Part shown: positions 1-8,060 of the stretch, one piece after another
How the letters are laid out: each line of letters opens with the position of its first letter
Position numbering within the stretch: position 1 is the first letter of the stretch
Assembly: GCA_900473175.1 (NCBI GenBank)
Contig: UCKM01000010.1
Location: forward strand, 163,577-227,576
Direction of reading: 5' to 3'
Source: Hyphomicrobiales bacterium
GTDB taxonomy: Bacteria; Pseudomonadota; Alphaproteobacteria; Rhizobiales; Rhizobiaceae
DNA: 64,000 nt
Notes under the pieces: model-generated
The model's input: only the letters and a program-made list of their open reading frames with translations
Database searches by the model: none
Told to the model about the DNA's origin: nothing
Position numbers and translations under genes: made by a program

Positions 1-222
1 TGGCAACTGCAGTACCGGCAGGTCAGGCTGGACGAAATTCAACACCTGTTCGAGGTCCGCAACGCGCTGGCCGTCGCGGGCTATGAACAGGACTGGACCA
101 CCCGCGCCGGCCTCGGCAACGACTTTAGCCAGCGCAAAAGCCTCGTAACCATCGACGACGCCGTCAATGACGACGTGTCCCTTGGCGTCGGGTTTCAGTC
201 CAAGTTTGGAGAAAGCAGTCAT
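1..222 (-). CDS. mfd: Transcription-repair coupling factor, N-terminal 74 residues (partial)
   Basis: This is the first 74 codons of a minus-strand gene that runs off the left edge. The start is the ATG read from 222. The translation contains a GHVVIDGVVDGYEAFALAKV stretch and then FIARDGQRVADLEQVL, which resembles the N-terminal UvrB-like module of Mfd. Mfd displaces stalled RNA polymerase and recruits UvrA to the lesion. The order mfd-sdhE-recG is the usual one in Brucella and rhizobia and supports the call. sdhE ends 7 bases upstream of this start, so the two are probably cotranscribed. The helicase part is outside the window. Confidence 0.8.
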   Translation of the reverse strand, partial: MTAFSKLGLKPDAKGHVVIDGVVDGYEAFALAKVVAEAGAGGPVLFIARDGQRVADLEQVLNFVQPDLPVLQLP

Positions 223-229
223 CTGGATT

Positions 230-517
230 TCAGAATTTCATCTCTTTGCGGGAAGCGACGATCTTGTGGAAGGTCTGCGTATCGAATTCGGCGGGGACGG
301 CAGCCTCACCTGTAACCCATTGCAACAGGTCCCGGTCAAGTGCTTCCATCAATGCTTCATATTGGTCTAGTTCGTCGCTGGACAAGCTATCAATATGCGC
401 ATCGGCAAATTGCCCGAGAATCAGATCCATCTCGCGCATGCCGCGATGCCAGGACCTGAAGAGCAGTTTGCGTTGCCGCGCAGGCAGATCGGCGGTGGTG
501 CGACTGCTTCCAGTCAT
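230..517 (-). CDS. sdhE: FAD assembly factor SdhE (succinate dehydrogenase assembly factor 2 family)
   Basis: The product is 95 residues and belongs to the SdhE/Sdh5/DUF339 family, which promotes covalent FAD attachment to the flavoprotein subunit of succinate dehydrogenase. The family hallmark RGMREMD is present near residue 26, in the expected position before an acidic helix (DELDQYEALMEALDRDLLQWV). The start at 517 (MTGSSRTT) gives the family length; the open frame extends upstream to 643 but that part overlaps recG on the other strand and shows no family similarity. Divergent from recG, with about 115 bases between the two starts, which must hold both promoters. Confidence 0.9.
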   Translation of the reverse strand: MTGSSRTTADLPARQRKLLFRSWHRGMREMDLILGQFADAHIDSLSSDELDQYEALMEALDRDLLQWVTGEAAVPAEFDTQTFHKIVASRKEMKF

Positions 518-633
518 GGGTGGCTCCGTGTTCAGGCATATTGTGCGTTCCCCGGGTGGGCGCTGGTGGGTATAGCCTGCCTTGCTGCATCTGTCAGCCT
601 TGCAACGCACATTGGAAACGCTAAACCTTACAT

Positions 634-2742
634 ATGCGCCCATCCTTGCTCGATCCCCTCTTCGCCTCCGTTCGCTCGCTATCCGGCATTGGACCGAAAG
701 TATCGGGCCTTCTCGCTACGCTGCTTGGTACGCAGCCGCCGGGGGCAGAGCCGCGCGTTGGCAATCTGGTCTATTTGCCGCCGCACAGTGTCATCGACCG
801 GCGTAACCGCCCGGGAATCGCCTATGCACCGGAAGGCGCGATTGTTACGCTGGAGGTGCGGATCGACCGCCACCAGCCTTCGCCAAGCGGACGCAGCAAC
901 GTTCCGTACCGGGTATATGCCCATGATGATACGGGTGAAATCGGCCTCACATTTTTTCATGCCAAGCAAGCTTGGCTCGAAAGAAGCCTCCCCATCGGTG
1001 AGACAATTATCATTTCAGGCAAGATGGAATGGTTCAATGGCCGCCCGACAATGGTGCACCCGGATCACATCGCGAATATCGCCGATGCAGCGTCCCTGCC
1101 GCTGGTGGAACCCGTCTATCCGCTGACAGCGGGACTGTCACCAAAAGTGCTGGCGCGCGCGGTTGATGAGGCTTTGACCAAGGCGCCCGCTTTGCCGGAA
1201 TGGATCGATGCGCCGGTCCTCGAAAAATATGGACTTCCATCGCACCGCCAGGCTTTGCAGACCCTGCATAATCCACATGACCCGCAGGATATCGCCCTGG
1301 ATAACCCCGCCCGTCAGCGACTTGCCTATGATGAGTTTCTAGCCGGACAACTGGCGCTAGCCCTGGTCCGGCAGAAAACGCGACGGCTTTCGGGCAGGAA
1401 GCTGGAGGGTAACGGCAATCTTAAGGCGAAGATAATTGCCGCCTTACCTTATTCGCTCACCAAATCGCAGGAGCAGGCAATCAAGGAAATCATCAGCGAT
1501 CTGCGCCAACCCGACCGCATGCTGCGGCTATTGCAGGGCGATGTCGGCTCCGGCAAGACCGTCGTCGGGCTCCTCGCCATGGCGCATGCTGCGGAAGCTG
1601 GCGGGCAATCGGCGCTCATGGTGCCAACGGAAGTTCTCGCGCGGCAGCATTTCGCCACGATTGCGCCGCTGGCAGAAAGAGGTGGTCTGCGGGTAGCGCT
1701 GCTCACAGGGCGCGAGAAGGGCCGAGAACGCGAGGAAATCCTGGCGGGTCTGCGTTCTGGTGCCATTCACATTATCGTCGGCACCCATGCCTTGTTTCAG
1801 GAGAAAGTTGAATATCATGATCTCGTCCTGGTCATTGTCGATGAGCAGCACCGGTTCGGCGTGCATCAGCGTCTGCTGCTGACATCGAAGGGCACTGCGC
1901 CGGACATGCTCGTGATGACCGCGACGCCAATTCCGCGCACCTTGGTACTCACCGCTTTCGGCGACATGGATGTGTCAAAGCTTACTGAAAAGCCGGCGGG
2001 CCGGCGGCCGATTGCGACTGCAATTCTCCCGATGGAGCGGCTAAGCGAAATCGTCGACCGCATGCGCATAGCCATCAATGAAGGTCAGAAGGTTTACTGG
2101 ATCTGCCCGCTTGTGGAAGAGTCGGAGGTGAGCGAGCTCATCTCGGCCGAGGAGCGTTACGAGTCGCTGAAACCCCTGCTCGGCGCGCGCATTGGTCTTG
2201 TGCATGGCAGAATGAACGGGCAGGAAAAAGACGCCGCGATGCTCGCGTTCAAGAATGGTGAAACGCGATTGCTGGTCGCAACCACAGTCATCGAAGTGGG
2301 TGTCGATGTGCCTGACGCAACCATCATCGTCATTGAACATGCCGAGCGCTTTGGCCTCGCCCAACTGCATCAGCTGCGTGGGCGCGTCGGTCGCGGAGAC
2401 AAGCCTTCGACCTGCCTTTTGCTCTATAAGGGACCGCTCGGCGAGGTTGCGCAAGCGCGGCTCAAGATCATGCGCGAGACTGAGGATGGTTTCCGTATTG
2501 CTGAGGAAGATCTGAAACTGCGCGGCGAAGGCGAACTATTGGGCACCCGCCAATCGGGGACGCCCGGCTTTCGGCTCGCCAGTATCGAAGCCCACCAGGA
2601 GTTCCTTGAGATCGCTCGCAAGGACGCGCGCTACGTCCTGACGCGCGATCCCGAACTGCAAACCAAGCGTGGGGAAGCGCTCCGCATCCTGCTTTACCTC
2701 TTCGAGCGCGACGAAGCCATCCGGCTGCTGCGAGCCGGATAG
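634..2742 (+). CDS. recG: ATP-dependent DNA helicase RecG
   Basis: A 702-residue branch-migrating helicase that regresses stalled forks and processes Holliday junctions. The N-terminal wedge/OB domain (roughly residues 1-250) is followed by helicase motifs: Walker A GDVGSGKT at 302-309, the DEQH box at 403-406 (RecG uses DEQH rather than DEAH), and a C-terminal helicase domain with TTVIEVGVDVP and the QLRGRVGRG arginine-finger region. Length matches the family. It converges on glmS with no intergenic base: the recG stop TAG occupies 2740-2742 and the glmS stop begins at 2743, so neither gene has room for its own terminator before the other. Confidence 0.97.
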   Translation: MRPSLLDPLFASVRSLSGIGPKVSGLLATLLGTQPPGAEPRVGNLVYLPPHSVIDRRNRPGIAYAPEGAIVTLEVRIDRHQPSPSGRSNVPYRVYAHDDTGEIGLTFFHAKQAWLERSLPIGETIIISGKMEWFNGRPTMVHPDHIANIADAASLPLVEPVYPLTAGLSPKVLARAVDEALTKAPALPEWIDAPVLEKYGLPSHRQALQTLHNPHDPQDIALDNPARQRLAYDEFLAGQLALALVRQKTRRLSGRKLEGNGNLKAKIIAALPYSLTKSQEQAIKEIISDLRQPDRMLRLLQGDVGSGKTVVGLLAMAHAAEAGGQSALMVPTEVLARQHFATIAPLAERGGLRVALLTGREKGREREEILAGLRSGAIHIIVGTHALFQEKVEYHDLVLVIVDEQHRFGVHQRLLLTSKGTAPDMLVMTATPIPRTLVLTAFGDMDVSKLTEKPAGRRPIATAILPMERLSEIVDRMRIAINEGQKVYWICPLVEESEVSELISAEERYESLKPLLGARIGLVHGRMNGQEKDAAMLAFKNGETRLLVATTVIEVGVDVPDATIIVIEHAERFGLAQLHQLRGRVGRGDKPSTCLLLYKGPLGEVAQARLKIMRETEDGFRIAEEDLKLRGEGELLGTRQSGTPGFRLASIEAHQEFLEIARKDARYVLTRDPELQTKRGEALRILLYLFERDEAIRLLRAG

Positions 2743-4566
2743 TTACTCGACGGTGACTGATTTGGCCAGATTGCGCGGCTGGTCAACGTCCGTGCCCATG
2801 AAGACTGCCGTATAATAAGCCAACATCTGAATCGGCAGCGCATAGATAATCGGCGCGATGATCTCCGGCATGTCAGGCAACACGATGGTATGCATCGTCT
2901 TCAAGGTGCTCGCCGCCGCACCCTTTTCATCGGTGATCAATATGATCTTGCCACCGCGTGCCGCCACTTCCTGCATGTTGGACACGGTTTTTTCGAACCA
3001 GTGGTCGTAGGGCGCGATTACGATAACCGGCATGGACTCGTCAATGAGTGCGATCGGACCATGTTTCAGCTCGCCCGCGGCATATCCTTCGGCATGGATA
3101 TAGGAGATTTCCTTGAGCTTGAGCGCTCCTTCGAGCGCCAGCGGGAAACTGGTGCCACGGCCAAGATAGAGCACGTGCTTGACTTGGCTTAGGTCCCGGC
3201 TGATCGCTTCGATCTGTTCTTCCAATCGCAAGGCCTGATTGGCAAAGCGCGGGATTTCGGCAAGCTCGCGTACAAGCTGGCGCTCTTCCTGCTCGTCGAT
3301 CGTGCCGCGCATTTTGCCGGCCGCAACAGCGAGCGACGCCAGCACCGACAATTGACACGTGAAAGCCTTGGTCGATGCGACGCCGACCTCGGGCCCCGCC
3401 AGTGTCGGGAAAACCGTATGGGATTCACGCGCCATCGTCGATTCCTTGACGTTGACGATGGTGCCGACGGTCAGGCCCTGCTGTTTGCAGTAGCGGAGTG
3501 AAGCCAAAGTATCGGCTGTTTCACCAGACTGTGAAACGAACAGCGCCAGGCTGTCCTTCGACAGCGGCATCTCGCGATAACGGAACTCGGAAGCAACATC
3601 GATATCGACCGGCAGCCGCGCAATGCGCTCGAACCAGTATTTGCCGATAAGACCGGCGTAATACGCCGTGCCGCAGGCCGAGGCGGCAATGCGGTCGACC
3701 TTGCTGAAATCAACCGGCGCAGCGCCCGCGCGCACGGTGCCATTGGCGAAATCGAGGTAATTCGCCAGAGTATGAGAGATCACTTCGGGCTGCTCATGGA
3801 TCTCCTTTTCCATGAAATGCCGGTGGTTACCCTTGCTGACCAGAAACGCGGTGCCAGCCGATTTTTGAACAGGGCGTTCGACAACCGTGCCGGACTCGTC
3901 ATAGATCACCACGCCCTTGCGCGTGAGGACTGCCCAATCGCCGTCTTCGAGATATGCCAGATTGTCGGTGAAAGGCGCAAGGGCAATGGCATCCGAGCCA
4001 AGGTACATCTCACCCTCGCCGTAGCCCACCGCGAGCGGCGGTCCGTTACGGGCGGCAACCAGCAGATCCTCTTCACCCTTGAACATGATGGCGATGGCAA
4101 AAGCACCGCGCAGTTGTGGCAAGGTCTGGCGCACCGCTTCTACCGGTGTAAGCCCGCGGTCAAGCGCTCGGGTTACCAGATGCGCTACGGTTTCCGTATC
4201 GGTTTCAGTCTCGAACCGGTATCCGTCCGCTTCGAGCATCGCCCGCAATTCGGCAAAGTTCTCGATGATGCCGTTGTGAATGACCGCAAGGCGCGGTGTC
4301 GTGTGGGGATGGGCGTTACGCACCGTTGGCGCGCCATGCGTCGCCCAGCGCGTATGGCCGAGACCGATCGTTCCGCCGAGAGGATTTTCCTTCAGCAACT
4401 TGTCGAGATTGGCAAGCTTGCCTTCGGCGCGACGGCGATCGAGCACCCCATGGTCGAGCGTTGCCACACCAGCGGAATCGTAGCCGCGATATTCAAGTCG
4501 CTTCAGCGCATCCACAAGCAGCGGCGCAACCTGCTCCCGGCCGATAATTCCAACAATCCCGCACAT
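2743..4566 (-). CDS. glmS: Glutamine-fructose-6-phosphate aminotransferase (isomerizing)
   Basis: A 607-residue GlmS that makes glucosamine-6-phosphate from fructose-6-phosphate and glutamine, the first committed step toward UDP-GlcNAc for peptidoglycan and LPS. The mature N-terminus begins CGIVGIIG, so Cys2 becomes the glutaminase nucleophile after Met removal. Glutaminase residues such as GHTRWATHG and NGIIEN follow; two SIS sugar-isomerase domains fill the C-terminal half (SQSGETADT, GRG near 470) and the protein ends in the usual DQPRNLAKSVTVE tail. It lies downstream of glmU on the same strand with a 107-base gap, matching their consecutive roles. No glmS ribozyme is expected or seen upstream. 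Confidence 0.98.
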   Translation of the reverse strand: MCGIVGIIGREQVAPLLVDALKRLEYRGYDSAGVATLDHGVLDRRRAEGKLANLDKLLKENPLGGTIGLGHTRWATHGAPTVRNAHPHTTPRLAVIHNGIIENFAELRAMLEADGYRFETETDTETVAHLVTRALDRGLTPVEAVRQTLPQLRGAFAIAIMFKGEEDLLVAARNGPPLAVGYGEGEMYLGSDAIALAPFTDNLAYLEDGDWAVLTRKGVVIYDESGTVVERPVQKSAGTAFLVSKGNHRHFMEKEIHEQPEVISHTLANYLDFANGTVRAGAAPVDFSKVDRIAASACGTAYYAGLIGKYWFERIARLPVDIDVASEFRYREMPLSKDSLALFVSQSGETADTLASLRYCKQQGLTVGTIVNVKESTMARESHTVFPTLAGPEVGVASTKAFTCQLSVLASLAVAAGKMRGTIDEQEERQLVRELAEIPRFANQALRLEEQIEAISRDLSQVKHVLYLGRGTSFPLALEGALKLKEISYIHAEGYAAGELKHGPIALIDESMPVIVIAPYDHWFEKTVSNMQEVAARGGKIILITDEKGAAASTLKTMHTIVLPDMPEIIAPIIYALPIQMLAYYTAVFMGTDVDQPRNLAKSVTVE

Positions 4567-4673
4567 GCGATACTCCGATGCCCCAAGCTTTTATGCTCCT
4601 GCCTTATGGCGAATCCACCATGACAGAAAGTCACTTTCCGTTGCGCAATCTTGCACGAACAAAAAGGTGTTAT

Positions 4674-6035
4674 CTAGTCAGCCTTCTTGGCTAACTTCTG
4701 GGCGGCGTAGCGGGCACGCAATTGAACCGCCCGCCCCTCCTTGATCTCTTGCCTTGCCCTACCGAATGCGAGTGCGTCAGCCGGTACATTTTCCGTAATT
4801 ACGCTACCTGATGCCACATAAGCATTATCGCCAATCGAGACGGGTGCAACCAAGGAGGTATTCGACCCGACAAAGACGTTGGCCCCGATCTCAGTCAAAT
4901 GTTTGTTGTATCCATCATAATTGCAGGTAATGGCACCAGCGCCAATATTGGCTCCCGTACCTACAATCGCGTCGCCGATGTAAGTCAGATGATTGACCTT
5001 GGCACCCACACCCACCTTGGCGTTCTTGATCTCGACGAAGTTTCCGACCTTGGATTTTTCCGCAAGATCCGCGCCCGGACGCAGCCGCGCAAACGGTCCG
5101 ACATTGGCGTTCGGGCCGATCTTTGCACCTTCGAAGTAGCAGAAGGCGTGAATGACCGCACCCGTTCCAACTGATACACCGGGTCCGAAGACGATATTGG
5201 GCTCCAGAACAGCATCAGCCTCGACAAGCGTATCATGCGAGAAAAAGACAGTTTCCGGAGCATGCATCGTAACACCGGCCAGCATCATGTCGCGGCGCTT
5301 GCGTCCCTGCCAGATCGCTTCGGCCTCGGCAAGCTCGGCGCGGGTGTTGATGCCGATCACATTGTCCGGCGAAATCTCAATGGCAATAACAGACTTGCCG
5401 GCTTGGTTGGCGATCTCGACCACATCGGTCAGATAGTACTCGCCATTGGCATTGTTGTTGGTGATCTTGTCGAGTAACGCAAGCGCGCTGTCGCCGCGCA
5501 GCGCCATCAGTCCGCCGTTGCAAAGACCGATCAGCCTTTCCTCGGCGCTCGCATCCTTTTCCTCGCGGATTCCAATCAAGCGGCCATCCCGTTCGATCAG
5601 GCGGCCATAGCCATTGGGCACCGCGGGCCTGAAACCCATGACAACGACATCCGCACCATCCTTGAGTTTCGCCCTTGCCTGGTCGAGTGCGGCCGTCTCA
5701 ACCAAAGGCGTATCACCAAAAACCACCAGAACATCGTCATAGCCGCGGGCGATGGCCTCACGCGCCGCAAGCACCGCATGCGCGGTACCCAGGCGCTCGG
5801 TCTGCTCATGGACAGTCACATTCGAAGCGATCGCCCTCACCGCTGCCTCAACCTGTTCAGCGCCTTTTCCCACCACCAACGCTATGTCGCTGCCGCCGGC
5901 GCCGTGGACCGCCTTCGCCACGTGGGCGACGATCGGCAGGCCGGCTATCGTGTGCAGCACCTTGGGCAGCGCGGATTTCATGCGGGTGCCCTCACCAGCG
6001 GCGAGAATGACCGTGAGGCAGGAACGTGATGTCAT
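4674..6035 (-). CDS. glmU: Bifunctional UDP-N-acetylglucosamine pyrophosphorylase / glucosamine-1-phosphate N-acetyltransferase
   Basis: A 453-residue GlmU that acetylates glucosamine-1-phosphate and then uridylylates it to UDP-GlcNAc. The N-terminal nucleotidyltransferase domain carries [18 protein letters not shown] at residues 11-28; the C-terminal left-handed beta-helix acetyltransferase domain shows hexapeptide repeats (for example [13 protein letters not shown]) and the conserved NCDY-like NYDGYNK segment. Length is typical. The start at 6035 is the first in-frame ATG after a purine-rich stretch. Together with the downstream glmS it forms a two-gene UDP-GlcNAc supply unit, a common rhizobial order. 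Confidence 0.98.
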   Translation of the reverse strand: MTSRSCLTVILAAGEGTRMKSALPKVLHTIAGLPIVAHVAKAVHGAGGSDIALVVGKGAEQVEAAVRAIASNVTVHEQTERLGTAHAVLAAREAIARGYDDVLVVFGDTPLVETAALDQARAKLKDGADVVVMGFRPAVPNGYGRLIERDGRLIGIREEKDASAEERLIGLCNGGLMALRGDSALALLDKITNNNANGEYYLTDVVEIANQAGKSVIAIEISPDNVIGINTRAELAEAEAIWQGRKRRDMMLAGVTMHAPETVFFSHDTLVEADAVLEPNIVFGPGVSVGTGAVIHAFCYFEGAKIGPNANVGPFARLRPGADLAEKSKVGNFVEIKNAKVGVGAKVNHLTYIGDAIVGTGANIGAGAITCNYDGYNKHLTEIGANVFVGSNTSLVAPVSIGDNAYVASGSVITENVPADALAFGRARQEIKEGRAVQLRARYAAQKLAKKAD

Positions 6036-6126
6036 GTCGAACTTCCAGATCAGTTTCAGCGAGGCCTATAATCGAGCCAGATCGTGGCACACGGCCGGTT
6101 GCCTTTGCGTGAACATTAAACGCTGT

Positions 6127-6873
6127 TTAGCCGAGTTGGCCAAGGATGGGAAATGTTTCGAGAAGCCAGAAGGAGAATGTCTGCAGGCCGCCGGTCAGAA
6201 ACAGAATACCGGTCAGTACAAGCAAACCACCCATGACCTTTTCGACCTTGCCGAGATGCGTTCGAAAGTGCGCGAGGAACCGCATGAACATAGCCGAGAA
6301 AAGTGCGGCGGCAATAAAGGGAATACCAAGTCCGAGCGAATAGACTGCGAGCAGCGCCGCACCCTCGGCCACCGTATCGCGGACACCGGCGAGTGCAAGG
6401 ATGGGTCCAAGCACCGGTCCGATGCATGGTGTCCATCCAAAGGCAAAGGCAAGTCCCATCACATAGGCGGCGAAGGGATTGGCGGGAGTTCCTTTGCTCT
6501 GGAACCTTGCTTCGCGTGAGAGAAACGCCAGCCTGAACACACCGAGAAAGTTCAGCCCCATCAGAATGATGATAATACCGGCGACGATAGCGATTTCCTG
6601 CTGCCACATGCGCAGGAACCCACCAATTGTCGACGCGCCCGCGCCCAATAGGACGAAGACTGTGGTAAAGCCGAGAACGAAGCTCAAGGACGATAAAAGG
6701 AGGGCCTGCCGCACCGGCGAAATCCGCGCTGCGGAACGGTCTGCGCGAAAATCCTCAACAGTCACGCCGGCCATGTAGCATAGGTAAGGCGGAACGAGCG
6801 GCAATACGCATGGGGAAAGAAACGACAGCGCACCGGCGCCGGCAGCAGTCAGGTAGGAAACATCAAGCGCCAT
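6127..6873 (-). CDS. ccdA: CcdA/DsbD-type transmembrane thiol-disulfide carrier
   Basis: A 248-residue membrane protein of the CcdA family, which carries reducing equivalents from cytoplasmic thioredoxin to the periplasm for cytochrome c maturation or other reductases. About six hydrophobic segments are visible. The two redox cysteines sit where expected: Cys22 in SPCVLPL at the start of helix 1 and Cys150 in GWTPCIGP in helix 4; an extra Cys32 follows in the first helix. No thioredoxin or cytochrome c domain is fused, so it is CcdA rather than full DsbD. The periplasmic partner is not in the window. The symbol is by family and not by experiment. Confidence 0.88.
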   Translation of the reverse strand: MALDVSYLTAAGAGALSFLSPCVLPLVPPYLCYMAGVTVEDFRADRSAARISPVRQALLLSSLSFVLGFTTVFVLLGAGASTIGGFLRMWQQEIAIVAGIIIILMGLNFLGVFRLAFLSREARFQSKGTPANPFAAYVMGLAFAFGWTPCIGPVLGPILALAGVRDTVAEGAALLAVYSLGLGIPFIAAALFSAMFMRFLAHFRTHLGKVEKVMGGLLVLTGILFLTGGLQTFSFWLLETFPILGQLG

Positions 6874-7076
6874 GCGCGCTCCTTTACAGGCATTTCGACA
6901 TCTTCGGCGGAACTAAGCCGAATCGTGCCAAAACTCCAATCACCTTTTCGCCAGAGCGCCGATTGCATTTGCATCTCACCCAGCGATCTTCCGTGGATTG
7001 CAGGCCTTTTTGCCTACAAATCGGTGCAACGGACGAAAACAGGCCTTTTTGTAGCGAAAACTCCGCACAATTGCTG

Positions 7077-7105
7077 TTGACCGATGGACAACTCGCACCT
7101 ATGTT
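7077..7105 (+). promoter_or_regulatory. Promoter of tRNA-Lys
   Basis: TTGACC at 7077-7082 and TATGTT at 7100-7105 are separated by exactly 17 bases, giving a near-consensus housekeeping promoter 41 bases before the tRNA. Seen in sequence; activity is inferred. Confidence 0.6.
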
Positions 7106-7145
7106 CCGCCGCAATTCCCGAGGCCACTGAACTGGTTTCGTTTGG

Positions 7146-7221
7146 GAGCGCGTAGCTCAGCCGGTAGAGCAACTGACTTTTAATCAGTAGGTCCAGGGTT
7201 CGAATCCCTGCGCGCTCACCA
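7146..7221 (+). tRNA. tRNA-Lys (anticodon TTT)
   Basis: A 76-base cloverleaf can be folded by eye. The acceptor stem pairs GAGCGCG (7146-7152) with CGCGCTC (7211-7217); the anticodon loop is CTTTTAA with anticodon TTT at 7179-7181; the T arm contains GGTTCGAATCC; and the 3' CCA is genome-encoded at 7219-7221. The UUU anticodon reads AAA and AAG. It is preceded by a good promoter and followed by an A-rich stretch. No integrase or duplicated 3' end was found beside it. Confidence 0.97.
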
Positions 7222-7444
7222 AAAACCAAAATAAAATCAAGACTATAGCGAAGCAGTTGGCTCTCGAACCGAATGCACAATGCAAATTTGGGGCGCATTT
7301 TTGGGCACGGAACCGAAATTAGCTTGTGCCCAAGCCTTCCCCGCGCACCCCGAATCGCGCTCAGCAAGCCGCGGGTAAGGCAAGGCGGTTGGCATGTTTG
7401 GGCGGTTAATAGAACCTCAATGCCTTTGCGGCATGTTCGCCGCA

Positions 7445-7684
7445 ATGAAAGCTTTCGTGAAGCACGCGTTGTTCTTAAGTGCACTCGCGCTGACAGGATG
7501 CCAAACCAAACCGCCGCTGGAGCAAATGTCCTATGGCGAATTGGGGCAGCTTGCTGGGCAAGTCCAGCAATTATGCATTGCCCAAGGCAACAAGCTCGAC
7601 ACGCCCGAATACAAGGTCTGCACCCTGCAGGAAATAAGCCGCGAGCAGTATAACAGGCAGACCGGCAGCGACGGATCGCTGTAG
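7445..7684 (+). CDS. Small lipoprotein of unknown function
   Basis: A 79-residue protein that begins with a lysine-containing n-region and a hydrophobic core and has the lipobox LALTGC, with the lipidated Cys at residue 19. The mature part is short and polar (about 60 residues) with two further cysteines in LCIAQ and VCTLQ that could form a disulfide. The start at 7445 is preferred over the earlier in-frame ATG at 7394 because it places the n-region correctly. Similar small lipoproteins without known function occur in rhizobia. It probably sits in the periplasm anchored to a membrane. No operon partner: the next genes are on the other strand. Confidence 0.75.
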   Translation: MKAFVKHALFLSALALTGCQTKPPLEQMSYGELGQLAGQVQQLCIAQGNKLDTPEYKVCTLQEISREQYNRQTGSDGSL

Positions 7685-8060
7685 CAGTGTGGTATACGTT
7701 GTCACGACACGGCCCGCACCTGGAGCCGCGCTTAGCCGCCCGCTGCTGTGGGATAAGGTGAGCCTGGTCCTTGCGAAGAGATTACTTTGCGCGGGAGGCC
7801 AGATGGAACGCAAACGCTCAAATATTTAAACGTCCTGTTTTTTCTTCGTTCTCGCGGGGATGATACTCCTTAAGCCATGTTTCGACGTGGCCAACCCTAT
7901 TCGCTCCTGATGTTCAAGTTCACAGCTGCAACGGTTGTGATTCGATTCATACCACTCATAGGGGTGTTCTTGTCCCCCGATGATGCCTTTGCGGCTCTCT
8001 TTACAATATTGGGCACCGGTCTGCGCTATGTGTCCATGTACGCAATTTGAGATGGCGCGT
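7685..8060. other. 376-base region without a confident gene; likely decayed sequence
   Basis: It lies between the lipoprotein gene and the end of the broken regulator. On the plus strand a 46-codon frame opens with GTG at 7689 and ends at 7829 but has no ribosome binding site and no recognisable content. On the minus strand a frame covers 7826-8230; its left half has no family similarity I recognise. The stretch most likely holds the lost C-terminal part of the regulator that ends at 8061. Confidence 0.4.

Noticed and set aside
3772..4623. A 283-codon plus-strand frame
   Set aside because: Fully antisense to glmS, which has clear family motifs.
4567..4673. glmS ribozyme or riboswitch upstream of glmS
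   Set aside because: The 107-base leader shows no such structure, and the ribozyme is characteristic of Gram-positives.
7146..7221. tRNA-Lys as attachment site of an integrated island
   Set aside because: No integrase gene, no duplicated tRNA 3' end and no mobility genes were seen in the following 9 kb, so the accessory content alone does not support an island.
7014..7484. A 156-codon minus-strand frame over the tRNA-Lys gene, encoding GIRTLDLLIKSQLLYRLSYAL-like sequence in parts
   Set aside because: This peptide is the antisense translation of a tRNA gene, a frequent annotation artefact. The tRNA fold and its promoter explain the sequence.
7689..7829. A GTG-started 46-codon plus-strand frame
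   Set aside because: No ribosome site and no recognisable pattern; kept only as a remark in the gene-free region.
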